This document shows positions 51,269 through 63,947 of a stretch of DNA of 64,000 nt, in pieces. The first letter of the stretch is position 1, and every line of letters begins with the position of its first letter. A program made the position numbers and the translations under genes. Location: positions 17,779,911 through 17,843,910 of the forward strand of contig NC_039284.1 in assembly GCF_003368295.1 (NCBI RefSeq). The letters are read 5' to 3'. Source of the DNA: Carassius auratus (lineage: Eukaryota > Chordata > Actinopteri > Cypriniformes > Cyprinidae). The notes under the pieces are model-generated. The model searched no databases. It saw nothing but the letters and a program-made list of their open reading frames with translations, and had not been told where the DNA came from.

Positions 51269-51422
51269 GTTCCTGTAGCTCAACTGGTAGAGCACTGTGC
51301 TAGCAAGCAAGCAAGCGCAAGGTTGGGGGTTCGATTCCCCGGGAACACATGATATGTAAAAATTGATAGCCTGAATGCAATGTTAGTCGCTCTGGATAAA
51401 AGCGTCTGCTAAATGCATAAAT
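51269..51422 (+). mobile_element. tRNA-derived SINE
   Basis: Positions 51269-51346 fold as a tRNA: acceptor arms GTTCCTG/CGGGAAC, D-arm GCTC/GAGC, Pol III A box TAGCTCAACTGG and B box GGTTCGATTCC. The anticodon-side loop is enlarged by repeated AGCA units, so it is not a working tRNA. The tail CTCTGGATAAAAGCGTCTGC, then TAAATGCATAAA is shared by many fish SINEs. TTTAATTTA at 51258-51266 and 51423-51431 is a likely target duplication. Confidence 0.8.
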
Positions 51423-51599
51423 TTTAATTTAATAAATGATCTCTGTTTTTCATTACTCTTCATGTGCTGCTGTATCTCCTTCCCTTGAGTTGACTAGAGA
51501 AGTTCCACAGGTCTGAAGCATCACTCCTGTAAGACATGTCTAGATCTTCCCCATAAATGCCGCTAATACAATGATCTATATTTATGAACACAAGCTATT

Positions 51600-52200
51600 A
51601 CAAATGAGAGCTAATTAATGTGACTTAATGATGGTGCTCTGAGTCGCCCCCTCCGCAGCGCCACTGCCAGCAGATAAGAGGAAAATTTGCTTCGAGGATT
51701 CCTTGCAAATGTCATTGCCACTTTGTGTACAAGGATGATAACTTCATCCATCCATTATCAAGAGTAACACCTGCGATGATGCACGGCACACTCTCCGGCC
51801 TGCCTGATAGATAATTAGTAATGAATCAGGATGTAGAGTTTGGAGAGGAGGTGAGAAGCAGGCCGAGTCGCCCGCCACGCTGCTGATAACGGACGGAAAT
51901 AAACTGCAGAAGAGCGTCAGAGAAGCCGGTGAAAGAATGAGCACAGTGCTGCGATTCCGCTGCAGGTTTTGGGCCCATCTGATATCTCTCCCTTCATCCG
52001 TCCTGCCCTGTTCTGTCATGAATACATTAAGAAAGAGCGATGCCAAAGCTGGTATCTGCCAGTGGGCCAGAGGCACATTAAGATACCTTTGCATCCATCA
52101 AACAAAGCCTGTAAGCTGAACGGGAAATGCATCATTGGCTGTGCTACAAGTGATCGGAGGTCTTGTGAATGGATGCAGGTGCAAACATGTTTTTCCTTGC
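51600..52200. other. non-repetitive intronic block
   Basis: Unique sequence with GATAATTAGTAATGAATCAG-type homeodomain-like sites and several CpG. Frames on both strands have no family resemblance. Candidate conserved element by context. Confidence 0.25.
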
Positions 52201-52589
52201 TCTTTTGAAAGACTGCGACTACTGCATATATGCATGGGGGGGAAAAAAACTTAATTGAAACTAAGTTACATGACCACATTTACATGACCGGATATTTATT
52301 ATTTTGCAACTTGGTCCACAATGATGAATAACAGTGTGAATTATTGTAGTATATGGAGGTTGGCCAATAACAATGATACATCCTCAAAACACCCTTGTGT
52401 CATTCCAGCCCTGTATTTTTTTCTTTTTTTCTTCTTTCTTTGGCTAAATATTCAAGCCTTTCCTCGTGGAAATGAATTTTGATTTATACTAATACACTTC
52501 AAAACAAAAAAGCCATAAAACTAATGTGTGTTCTGGAGCCATATGATGACTTGTATTGAGAAACTGTTTGACATTTTTAGTACCATTAA

Positions 52590-52935
52590 AAAGGTTGGTA
52601 AGATTTTTTTGAAAGAAGTTTCTTATGCTCACCAAATCTGCATTTATTTGATCAAAAATACAGTAAAAAAAGAGTAATATTGTGAAATATTGTTACAATT
52701 TTTACTCAAATATATTTATATATGTGGTACAAAGCTGAATATGCTAATCTGCTGATATAAAACATTTCTTATTATCAATGCTAAAAACAGTTGTGCTGGT
52801 GAATATATTTGTGCAAACTGATTTTTTCAGGATTATTTGACAAATAAAAAGTTCAAAGGAATAGCATTTATTTGAAATGGAAAAATGTTATGACATTATA
52901 CATGTCTTTTCTTTGTTATAATCAACCATACCTCA
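52590..52935 (+). repeat. cyprinid interspersed repeat
   Basis: It opens with AAGGTTGGTAAGATTTTTTT and GCATTTATTTGATCAAAAAT. It continues through GTGAAATATTGTTACAATTT and a damaged centre to TTATTTGAAATGG and TATGACATTATACATGTCTT. It is a family member of the copies at 9085 and 22855. Confidence 0.65.
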
Positions 52936-54654
52936 AGAATCAAAGACATTTGGCAAGTTTATAGAGAAGTTTAAATTAAATTGAATAATGACATAAATAA
53001 TGTCCTGTTTCTCACAAAAAGGGGTTGGAAATGGTAGTGTAGAACTAAATTACAACTGTTTAGGTGAAGACGACCTTGAGTAACATTATACATGAACTTT
53101 AGGACAGAAAAATAAAATGCAGTGAATATAACCTCCTTAGCACTTTAAGATAGGCACACCTTTCTGGAGGCAGACAGCCGGTCCTTGCTGCTCTGTGCAG
53201 GTTTGATCCCAAGTCCATTTTTCAAATCTAACACTGAGAGACATGCAAGAGAGCAGCATGTGTCATGTCTGACTTCTCCCTTACGGACAAGTGAATTGAA
53301 CCTGAAATATTCGGTACAGAAGGATGAGAAAAGAGAGAGACTAAAACGTGAAAGAGAGAGAGAAAATTGGTCTAAGGAGATCTCATTCCCACCTCTATAA
53401 TGTGAGATAAAGACATGGTTTCACATATGGTGTATTGGTAATGGGGTGACAGGCCACAAATCCTCTCATTTAAGTGCAAATGGCTGTTCTTTTGGGGAGG
53501 CCTAAGCATCTGCCTGCCAATGTCATCCTAACCCCCTCTGGAAGCACTTTTTTGTTTCTACTATTCCCGGAATTCCATAGGACACGAAGTCTGATGCACA
53601 ATCCGCAGGGCAGTGGAGTAATCATCTAAAAGACAGATGTTAGGAGAGGAATGAATTGTGTCAGGATAGTGTTGTTTATTTGCATATTGTTTTAGAACCA
53701 GATTTACTAAAAGAATTATGCAAATCAGGTAACATGGTCAAAAAATGCTCTCAATCTTGCAGGGAAGTTTTCAGAGGGAAGTTGTGGATGATACAGCAGA
53801 CTGCCACAATCTGGTATACTTGAATATTTTCCCAAAATTTTCATGATATCACCAGTGTTTAACACAATTATTATACAAAAGAGTTACATTTCAAAGTAGA
53901 AGTTTCCTTGCAGTTTTCTGCCAAAATACATCTCTATGGCTTAACATTTGAGTTTATGCTAATATAATAGTTAATTTGCCTGTAAGACTTTGAATTCTTT
54001 TAAATAGGGCAGCAGCGCCGTTTCATATTTAGAGACTTATTTAAAAGCGCAGTAACGTTGGTTCAGCTCATCAAAAATTACTTACAAAATTATGTTTTGG
54101 ATGGTGTGGAGTTATGTTGTTACTGATGCAAAATGTACAATATCTGCTCACTCCTGTTAGCTTCTTTTCACCCCTCAGCTTTGAAAAGCTTGTGTATCGT
54201 CAGATCTTCCTTACATTAATGCAGTGGCAGCTTAGTTCGGGCATGCAAACGATGAAACGTTGACAACATTTTCATTAGTAAGATAGAGCTGTTACATATT
54301 GAAGGAGGAGAGATTAAGATTCCACCTATTTGAGACACACAGATTTGACATGCAATAAAAAGATACGGAATGGAGCGGCTTGACATTCTATTTGTAAATG
54401 CATTAGACGGTAGATAAATTCACGGTTTTCAGAGAAGGGTGAATCCCAAAGGATGATTTGGTGATCGTGTGGTAACATCGCGGCTTCAGATACACGTGTG
54501 GTTTTCTATGAAAATGAGTGGACAATTCTTGGAAATAAGCATGCAAAGGTAAATTCAGCAAGGCCTTACTGTGTCAGTTGGTGGAAAAAATAAGGCTTTG
54601 AATTTACCTAAACAGTAGATTCAGTTTTGTGAGTCTTTGTGAATTTCATAAAAC

Positions 54655-54669
54655 ACACACATATATATG

Positions 54670-54720
<51 letters not shown>
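54655..54720. repeat. (AC/AT)n(GT)n microsatellite
   Basis: Mixed AT units followed by about 21 GT units. Confidence 0.95.
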
Positions 54721-54723
<3 letters not shown>

Positions 54724-54940
54724 TCATAAAGAAAAAACAGTATAACAAAAAAATTCCCAGTATAAAAACGCAATTGTATTTTATTTTACCCATGTTTTCA
54801 TTTATGTAATTTGAAAATGAATACCTTTTTTAAATGCCTCATTCTATTACCTTATAGTGGTATTAAATGTACTGCCTTTAAATAGTTAATTATTACTGCC
54901 TAATAATTATTTATTTATAAATTATTAATTATTTATAAAA

Positions 54941-55077
<137 letters not shown>

Positions 55078-56503
55078 ATATTATAATGTAAAATATATTA
55101 CAGTAAGGTGATAATTATTGGGAATAATATAATGAAAATTTTACCAAGAATTGTACCAAAATTGTACATAAAATCCATAATGAAACAAAAAAAGGGTACA
55201 TAAATAGGTCAAATATATGAAAAAATATTATTATTATTTTGTGTGTGTTTGTATGTGTTTTTAATTTAAAAGTAAATTATCCTAATTAATGTGCATCGTT
55301 CAAATGTTCCAGCCAATCATAATCTGCCAAGGGACAAGATCATTTTCATAAGCCAGCGCTGTATTTCCTAAGAGACAAGAAAGTTTTTTCTAAACTTGTG
55401 TGTGTTGGACTGGTGTTCCTCTCAAAGCCACAGGTCATTAATTATGAAGAGATTTTAGTGGATTAGTTTGTAACAACACAACATTGATCACTCGGGACAC
55501 CACTGAGACCTGAAGTATCTCAGCCCCTGATACACAAAATTGTTTGATCCGTGAAAATTGTCACTTTAGAGATATTTTGCTCGAGGCTTCTGTTCTCTCC
55601 TGTCAGTTTGTGTAACTGGGTGAAAGTGGGGAAAAATAAATATGTAAAATTAACAGTTTTGTTTGTCAGACATTTTAGACTGTCAGCCTACAGCCTACAT
55701 TTCACAAAAGGTCACTGAACAAGGACATGAGACGCAGTTCTCTCTTTAAGTCAGGACTGATGTTATCATGGCATATAAAGCTGTGGTGCTTTTTATGGCT
55801 TTACATTTAATTCCAGCTCACAAACTAATAGTTTCATTTCCCCAAGAAAAGAGAGCTCCCAAATGTTAAGGTGTGTGTTCAACCTTTTCTTTCAGTGAAA
55901 ATGAATAGCTATATTAAGTTCTCTTATTTTCATGGCATTTTGTTGCAGCGAGCAGCGAAGTTCAATCGATATTCCTTTAATGGAACAGAGAGAGAGAGAG
56001 AGACTCCAGAAGCCTCAGCCATGTTTCTCATCTGTTTCCTAAAGAAAAAGCAAACTCACTCTTAAGATAAGACGCAGCATTCATTTACATTTCCCATGCC
56101 TCTGTACTGGACAGTTGGGTAATTGAGAATAAATCAAGAGTCATAGAGAGGACAATAGTTCTGTACCAGACCCAGTCAGCATCCTAACCATCATCGATCT
56201 TCATAAGATGAACATGACCATTTTTATACTGGGGGAAGATTTTTTTATTATAACAAACTACTGTATTTTTATAAATAAAAATTAAACTAACTTTTTCATC
56301 CTTTAATATGTTGCCTCTTCAGGTTCGCTGTGTTTTGGAACAGAGAAACTGACAATCTGGTACTGTGTGCGAATATACCTACTTTCGTACTATATATAAT
56401 ATATGAAAAACTGTATAGCAAAAGAGCAATATTTTGTCCAAATTCATAATACATATATAATCATAAAGGTAAATTGTCTGGTTTGTTGTCGCCTATTGTT
56501 AAC

Positions 56504-56731
56504 CACTATTGGGGATAACACATTACAAGTAACAAGAATTATGTAATCAGATTACTTTTTTCAAGTAACTAGTAAAGTAACACATTTCAAGTTACAAAAA
56601 GTAACTCAAAAGTAACGTAATTAATTACTTTAAGTAAAGAGTAACTAATGCAATCAATTACATTTTTATGTTCTAACACAATATTGTAATGCATTACTTT
56701 TTAAAAGTAACTTTCCACAACAACAACACTG
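56504..56731 (-). mobile_element. hAT-like non-autonomous element, second copy, perfect TSD
   Basis: Read on the minus strand it begins CAGTGTTG, then GGAAAGTTACTTTTAAAAAG and TAATGCATTACAATATTG, matching the element at 30630. The direct repeat TTGTTAAC stands at 56496-56503 and at 56732-56739, a perfect 8-bp target duplication as in hAT transposition. It is 228 bp, shorter than the other copy, through an internal deletion. No coding capacity. Confidence 0.8.
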
Positions 56732-57390
56732 TTGTTAACAAATAATGTTTTTGCACCGGCACGTTTCACATACATCATTTTTCATTTCTTCTTTCTGTTC
56801 ACGTCCACTCCAGACATTCAAATGCAAAGACGTTAGAGAGATGATTTTATTTAACCAGCTTTACCAGATTTTGTCTTTTTTCTCGTGCTCTGTAGTTGGT
56901 TGGATGGTGGAACAGGAGTTTGCGAGAGCTGATATGATGTTTCCTCGCTCAGGGCATGGCCCGGCTCGGCTGCTAACTGTAATTTACTTTTCTCTCCCGG
57001 TCGCCTGCAGTCTGCCTCGCCGCAGCTGTGTTGAATGATGTGCTAATCCATTATATTCTTCAGACAAGTGTATCGACCAGTATAAACAGACTGGAGGGCA
57101 CGAGTCTAAATGAAAGCCGTAGTTTCCCTCTGAATCATTTAACTAGATCCTCAAGCAAGAGCAGCACATAACAGCCTTTTTTTTTCAGCCTGCTGAATAT
57201 ACATTAAGAAGCCATTAAAGCTTCTGGTAGAAACACTGGACCTGAATAGAGATCTCCTTTTTTGCTCCAGATGCATCAATGCATCCTTTTCACTAGTCCC
57301 ACCACTGATGGTACTGCTACTGTATATTTCCATGTTAACACTTATGTGTAATAATGCTAAATGTTGCATCTAGTTCTCTAAGGGCAGAAC

Positions 57391-57400
57391 TGATTGACAG
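57391..57400 (+). promoter_or_regulatory. PBX-MEIS/PREP decamer
   Basis: Exact TGATTGACAG, third in the window. The surrounding sequence (57350-57450) is unremarkable. Confidence 0.35.
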
Positions 57401-57639
57401 AACTGTTCATGTGTATTCTATATTGTTAGACTATGATTGCATTCATAAACGTATCATTTATACTCAGTCATTTAGACTTCTAAAGACAGCAGTTAAAACA
57501 GCCCACCTAAAAGGGTCTAGAACCACCCTTGGTTTCAATCAAAAAAAAGTTATTTTTCTTTTCTATTATGCATTTGTACAGAAATAATCACATTAAATCA
57601 CTATCAGTGTCATAAGTGAGATGCAACAGCAGGAAGAAA

Positions 57640-58130
57640 ACTCTGTGCTGTTTTTGTAAGTTTGTTTGTTTTCTTCATCATTGCACACCCATTTGGTAAG
57701 AGTTAATAACGAGCACAGCTCTCTAGCCCAGCAATTTGTTTTGACACAGCCATTAATTATTTGCTAATTGAGACATGAGCACGGATTCATTTATTAAGTG
57801 CCACAAGACCCTTTTGCTTTCTGCAGAGCACCACGCTGCTTGAGGATTTGCACTAAGAACAACTTCCCAATTTTATTTAACTTTGCCTTCTTTTCGGATT
57901 GCTGTCATCAGTAGCGTTTGATGCATTTAAAAGTGAGTCAGAAATGTGAAAAGAGGCTGTAGATTGATGATGTGTGAGTGCTGCTGTAAACAGTGTTGGG
58001 TCTGTCTGAATGAAGGGTGAGGGGGCAGATGGTCTTGAGGGTCTCTGTGGACGAATCAGCCGTGTTTAGTGTGGCAGAGCATGCTGGGGTCACTAATGAC
58101 TCCCTCAAGCCTCACTGTCAACACACACAA
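57640..58130. other. non-repetitive intronic block
   Basis: Unique sequence with TTAATTATTTGCTAATTGAG-type homeodomain-like sites; no repeat or coding signature. Candidate conserved element by context. Confidence 0.2.
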
Positions 58131-58554
58131 ACCCACTGACACACAGAGACATGGAAACCTGAGGTCACATGAAGATCGTATAGGTATAATTCATGTATAT
58201 ACAGTTCAAAATATTTTTCAAAGTTATAAGTAAAATATTTTTTTAATATTTTTCTAATAACTGATATAAAATGTTTTTTTTTTATCAAAATAATAATAAT
58301 TAAAAAATATTTTAAAAGGTAATTTGGGCATCACAACATTATTATACAAAGTATGAAATGTATTTTAATTTTGACATTGGCTAAAGATTAACAGTGTTAT
58401 TTAAGTTTAGTGTTTTTAAAGAATAATGTTTTAGGTGCATTAGAGGACAAAGGAAATATAAATGAAGAAATTTGCATGTATATATCCAGCAATAATTAAA
58501 AAAATATATTATTAATATTTTACAGTATTTTTTGAATTGTTAGCATTTCTTAAG

Positions 58555-58765
58555 TACAGTAATAAACATGAACAATACTTCTACAGCATCTTAGTTGGTT
58601 AATTTCAACATTTATGAACACATTTAAAAATCAGAAGTTGTATCTGTTAACATTAGTTAATGCACTTTGAACTTACATGAACAGAGATCAATAAATAATG
58701 TAAAAAAATAAAAATAGTGCTTAATGTCAGTTCATTTTAGCTAATTCACTAACACTTACCAAAAT
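58555..58765 (-). repeat. diverged MITE of the GGTAACACTTTAC family
   Basis: It has AACATGAACAATACTTCTAC, GTTAACATTAGTTAATGCAC and a final TTCACTAACACTTACC. This is the family in the opposite orientation to the copy at 50848, with both ends eroded. Confidence 0.5.
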
Positions 58766-59408
58766 GTATAATATCAGCTGATACAAACACATCATATGTC
58801 ACTTCACTGAATATTTTTGTATAGTGTTAAAGTTATGAATTTGAAGTTTACGTACACCACTGCTGTGTGTAGCCACACAAACACTTACAGCGTATATTCA
58901 TATCCTCATTCTAAAATTCTCCAGATGGTCTCTGTAAACCTGTTATCTGAATAGAATTCATGATCTGCTCTGTTCTCAGGGTCTGAAATCCTGCTTTCCT
59001 ATGGACAAACACTTTTCCCCTGCTAGTGAAACAGCTGTACAGAGATTAACATAAATCGGCGGTTGGTTTGTCCGCGTTTAGCAGTGCATTAACAAATTTG
59101 CCACCTTAATGAGTCTCTAAGTAATTGCCTTGCTGCCCTTGAATGCAAACAGTCCATTACCTACAACTATATGATTTTTCAGTACCAAAACACCAATTCC
59201 CTGTCTGCTCGCTTAAGTTGTTTTCAAATTAAGGCACGCTTGTGTTTTCTCCTTTACCACATGATTGTTTATCAGTGTGCTTTGGTTGTTTTCTACTGCG
59301 AAGTTGCTGTGCGTAGAACATGATTTTGATTTTGTCAAGTTGAAGTATCTGAGTTTACATATACATATATATATTTTTTTATATCTTTATGTTAAATTTA
59401 TCCTAATA

Positions 59409-59590
59409 TACTGTATGTCTCTGATCTTGCAGTTTGCGCCAAAAAAACGTACATTTCACAAATTGATCAGTATTTGAAGTAATGCAACAATTTTCCAGTG
59501 AAAAGTCATTTGTTTGTCAAAATGTTGATAAACATGACATAATTACAGCCAGTCCTAAAAGATTTAATGGTTACTATGGAGTCCATTAGT
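59409..59590. repeat. diverged duplicate block, copy A
   Basis: It begins TACTGTATGTCTCTGATC and goes on with CAAAAAAACGTACATTTCAC and GCAACAA. GTGAAAAGT and a CAGCCA stretch follow, in the same order as 61366-61580. Confidence 0.45.
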
Positions 59591-59803
59591 GCCTGCTCAC
59601 TTTTTCAGTATCGCCAGTTCTGGGATATTTCTCATTCATTTTTCACATGGGGATTTTATTAAAGCATTATTATATAAGCCATGAACCAAGCCGACCAACT
59701 ACGAGGAGAATCACAACATTATAAACTTTGAGCAAAAAAGTATTTGAAAATCAGACAAAAAAAAACACTGTGTACTTTTAGTGAGGCTTTAATATGAGAC
59801 AGA

Positions 59804-59970
59804 ACTACAATCCCATGAACCATTGCAAGTGATATAATTGAAATAAACATTTAGAAACATAAAACTAATTAAAGCTATTAATTTTCCTGTATATAAATAT
59901 TTAGGTATTTTGAGAGCATAGGGCGGTTGACTTGGTGGATTTTTCTGTATGGCATCATGGGTAATGTAGT
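59804..59970. repeat. 167-bp inverted-repeat unit with SBS-like arms
   Basis: ACTACAATCCCATGA at 59804-59818 faces TCATGGGTAATGTAGT at 59955-59970. Both arms resemble the ZNF143/THAP11 SBS core ACTACAATTCCCA. This may be a small MITE or a pair of convergent sites. Confidence 0.4.
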
Positions 59971-60119
59971 TTTTCACCACAAATTGTGTTATTAAGCAAA
60001 AGTATTAATAAGTTGAATTAATGGGCGGGGCTTTTTTCTAGACTGGGGTTTAGATTGACATTTAAGCTATGTAATTTATCAGTTATATAGTGTTTTAGAT
60101 TAAACACACACTGTCAGGC

Positions 60120-60800
60120 TCTCATATTTTACCTCTTTTCATTTCCAGAGTGTCTCGTCATCATCTCTCATAGATGCTGAGCTTGGCAAGCGTAGCACCA
60201 AACATATCAAGTGCGCTGAGGTGGAAAAATATTAGTTTACACAAAGGCAGTTTGAGAAATTAAGGATGATTTTATTTCCTTATCTTTCCCCCCAATTCAT
60301 TACTTTGCAGTGTGTGGCAGGTTGCGGGCTTGTCAGAAGAGACTAATGGCCTGTCGACATTAATACTCTCCCGGCCCCCGTAGAGAAATCTGCTTGATCT
60401 GAAATTGAAAACAAATAGTAATTTCCCACACTCACTTTTTTGGAATTTACCTTCTGTTAGAGCTTTTGCAGATTGTATTCCCATGCCAAGGACGTCTATT
60501 CGGCAGGCGCTTTCATGCTAAAAACATGTCAAAGGAACGATACATACACTGTAAGGAAATGCTTAACCTTCCGCGTAGATTTAGATTTATAATTCACAAA
60601 CAAAAGCGGTGAAACCAAAGTGATGGTAGACAGCTGAAGAGCGGCTGGCGTCGAGTGTTTCGCCGGTGACGGGTTGTTTACGTGAATGTGAAGTCGCGAA
60701 AAGAACAATTGTCCTTGAAAAGGGAAAAGCGAGCCGAGTCCCACTCCGGCATCACTGCCACGCTCTTTAAAGGACCCCTGATTAAATGACAGTAGCTTTG
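60120..60800. other. non-repetitive intronic block
   Basis: A long unique stretch with balanced composition, several CpG and no coding or repeat signature on either strand. Among the better candidates for a conserved npas3 intronic element, by context. Confidence 0.3.
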
Positions 60801-61365
60801 TTGTTTACACATGGAGACCCCATCCAGCATCCAGCGACTTGCTGTTCTCCCACGCATACGGCAAAGATTAGAGCCTGAGAGAGAGGCAAAAACTCTGGCA
60901 ACCTACTAAAAATCTGGGACAGAGTGAAGTGCGAGTGGTTTTGGATGTGGGTGGAGGAGAGCGTTCTCTTTTTTTTTTCTAGGTAGTATTTTTCAGAACA
61001 AATAAAATTTGCCTTTAAAAGCCTCTCTTTTGTTACGGCATCATTTTGAAGCGCCTGGAATGAGCGGGAAAGTTTGCGGTTTAGTGTTCTTGGCAAGGTC
61101 ATCTTTAACAGCTGAATGTATGGATCCTTTGGGACGCAGGCCGAGGCAGACACCGGCAGACTAATAACGTGTGTGTGTGTGAAAGAGAGAAGGGGAAATC
61201 TGGAGACTGGATTTACCTTGCGATTAAATTTATTGCCCTAACACTCGATCCTTACAATGCACCACACACACAACAAAAGATGAAGGACGCTCCTGCCATG
61301 CTGTGTGTCGTAAAGTGATAGCTCTTCTTCTCTTCTGTTTATCCTTTTTGATATTTATCATGATG

Positions 61366-61580
61366 TACTGTATGTCTCTGATCCCCTCATCTTCTTACTC
61401 TTTGCAGCAAGCACAAAAAAAACATATATTTACAAACTGCTTCTCTTAGCAAATGAGCATTATTTTAGATGGTGCAACAAGTGAAAATAGTTTGTTCGCA
61501 CAGAAAGGGAAAATGCTGATCAATGTGACACAGTAACAGCCAATCAGAATATATTTGACATTTACTATTCAGCTATTACT
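61366..61580. repeat. diverged duplicate block, copy B
   Basis: It shares the exact 18-mer TACTGTATGTCTCTGATC with copy A at 59409. CACAAAAAAAACATATATTT, GCAACAAGTGAAAATAG and a CAGCCAATC stretch follow in the same order. Confidence 0.45.
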
Positions 61581-62169
61581 TTTCATAAAGTTTTAAAATG
61601 ACATTTATCCAAAAAGACCTGCATTGCATTCAAGCCGCTGTATATGTCGTATCAGTTCTAGGGTTTACATTATATCATTAGGTTAAAGCAAGGCTTTAAG
61701 CGCAAAAATGCAAATGCTTTTAGCTAGGCAAGCTTTGTTTCACATAGATTTTTTATTTTTATATTTTAATTGTGGACATTAAGTAACTATTTTCTTTAGG
61801 TAGTGTTTTTTACAGGTCTACTGCTGTCATGGAGCATTAGTGGTTTGAAGACAGTTATGCTGTACAAGTAAAATTTGACATATCCCCCTTCTGTATTGAG
61901 TTTTTGTTTTGTATATTTAGCACTATAAAGATTTTTGCATTGGGTTTCGTAGAAGTATTTGTTATATATTTATATTTATAAAATATATTTTGTAGAAATA
62001 TTAAATAACTGTGCAAAAAAATAGCTTAATGCACAGTGATATAAATAGGTAAATCTCAGTATACATATATTATTAAAAATATTAAAAAATACATTAGACA
62101 AAATATAAGTATATTTTTAATAAGGGGAAAAAAATCCTTGTAATTAGCACTATTATGATTTTTGCATTG

Positions 62170-62690
62170 GGCGCATTCCTGTGAAACCGTAAACCCCTGT
62201 TAGAGTGCTGCCGTGGCCCATGTATTTATTACCACTGTTCACCGGCTTGTTAGTTTTTAGTGTGGCATGTTTTTCATTCTCTATGGCCGGCGGAGAATGG
62301 CTCAAAATGGCTTTTTAAAGAGCAGCATTATTATGAATGCTCTCACCATTTGAGAGATACATTTTTGTTATTTATGCCCCGGCTCTCGCATTTGTGTAAA
62401 CATAAAAATCGCATGCTTTATTACATCCCTCCTGCACCCGGCGCCTTGACCCCCGTCCTCGTAAATTGAGAAATAGTGGGGAACTAATGGAGACAGATGG
62501 GACTATGGCATGCCATTTACTCAAATTGGTGAAGTAATTAACCTCGAGGTGCTGGGGTTTGAGAGAGAGATTGTGGGAATATCTTGAGTAGTCAGATAAA
62601 CAGACTCCGGGCCTAAACGCCTCTGACAACTGTATCATAAACTAGACTCATTCTGTTCAATTGACCTGTCAGCATCTCACGACCAAATAA
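62170..62690. other. non-repetitive intronic block
   Basis: Unique sequence containing GAAGTAATTAACCTCGAGG and several homeodomain-like TAATTA sites. Frames on both strands lack family resemblance. Candidate conserved element by context. Confidence 0.3.
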
Positions 62691-62745
62691 AGATTTGTAT
62701 TACTGTGTAGTTTGGAGGGGCTTCTGGCGTCTGCCACCGGGGTGA

Positions 62746-62748
<3 letters not shown>

Positions 62749-62786
<38 letters not shown>

Positions 62787-62795
62787 CCTCTGTCT
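62749..62795. repeat. (TC)n tract
   Basis: About 16 TC units, then mixed TTTCTCCCTCTGTCTGTCTG. Confidence 0.95.
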
Positions 62796-63007
62796 GTCTG
62801 TGTCATCCTGACTCATTTCAGCCTTTCGCAAATCTGTCAGCATGCCCCGTCTGACAGTTGGGTGCAGAAGCGTCTGATTGGCCGTGGAGTGAGGTTTTAT
62901 GTTTGGAAGTGAGCTTAGAAACATGAGTCTCTGGCACTGACATGACATGGTTCTGTGATATTTACCATGGTACTGAATGATTCCCTTTATGTACACACTT
63001 ATGTAAT

Positions 63008-63335
63008 AGAACTGTTTTCTATTTGAATATATTTTAAAATGACATTTATTTCTGTGATGCAAAGCTGAATTTTCTGCATCATTACTTCAGTCTTCAGTGT
63101 CACATGATCCTTCAGAAATCATTCTGATATGCTGATTTGCTGCTCAAGAAATATTTCCTATTATTATCAATGTTTTTTAAAAAAAGAATAATTTTTGAAA
63201 CCCTGGTACTTTTTTTTGTAATCAACGATGAATAGCATTTGTATATTGTATTTATATATTTATTTATTTTTATTTTATTTCATTTTGTATCGTTGTAATA
63301 CATCCTTGCTGAATAAAAGTATTCATTTATTTTAA
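63008..63335 (+). repeat. cyprinid interspersed repeat, right half
   Basis: It has GTTTTCTATTTGAATATATT, GATGCAAAGCTGAATTTTCT and GTCACATGATCCTTCAGAAA. ATGCTGATTTGCTGCTCAAG and the closing TCCTTGCTGAATAAAAGTAT follow. This is the best-preserved signature region of the family in this window. Confidence 0.7.
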
Positions 63336-63739
63336 AAAACGTGCTTTCGAGTTGTGATATTAGGTAAATCCCTCAAACATTTCTAAAAATGATTTATTTG
63401 GAGAAAAGGGAAAAATGTAATTATTATTATAAAGGGGAAAACATCCTTATATCAGGCACTATTAAGTTTTTTTCTTCTTCTTTATCTTTATGACAATAAG
63501 CACACTTTCCCCTAATTATTGCTTTATGCAAATTTGTATGCAAATATATATATATAATAAAATAATAAAAAATCAAACCGGTAATACAAATCAACCTCTC
63601 ATCTAATTTTTTATAGCTGTTAAAAATCATGTTAATTTGAATTTTGACAACAAATGCATAATTCGTACTTTTACTGATTTACTTTAAAGGATATTTTTCA
63701 TATTACAATAATGAGAATGAGTTTTTTTGTGTTATGGGG

Positions 63740-63947
63740 GTTAAATTTCTCAAGAAGTTTGCGTTCTGCAAGTGAACAACGCCTTGTGGTGCCATCCCAA
63801 AGAAATTCAAAATCACTCTCACGGACCTTTTCCTGGACTGTGCCCAGCTGGTGGAATGACCTCCCAATCTCAATTCGTACAGCTGAGTCTTTACTCATTT
63901 TCAAGAAACATCTAAAAACTCATCTTTTTCGCCTGCACTTAACCTAA
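63740..63947 (+). pseudogene. C-terminal fragment of a LINE reverse transcriptase ORF
   Basis: The frame reads FSRSLRSASEQRLVVPSQ, later SWWNDLPISIRTAES, and ends LLIFKKHLKTHLFRLHLT before a stop. The pattern 'P..WN.LP..IR...S...FK..LKT.LF' is the familiar C-terminus of non-LTR retrotransposon polymerase proteins in fish. The RT and endonuclease domains are absent, as in a 5'-truncated insertion. The clade is not assigned. Confidence 0.65.

Noticed and set aside
51269..51346. A functional tRNA gene with an AGC-like anticodon.
   Set aside because: The anticodon loop is enlarged by AGCA repeats, and a SINE tail and likely target duplication follow, so it is a SINE head.
58835..58862. A Tc1-like terminal repeat (TTTGAAGTTTACGTACACCA).
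   Set aside because: Only a short partial resemblance, with no second end and no transposase remnant nearby.
62700..63062. A 120-codon minus-strand frame.
   Set aside because: It contains an Arg-Glu run from the (TC)n tract and crosses into a dispersed repeat; no family match.
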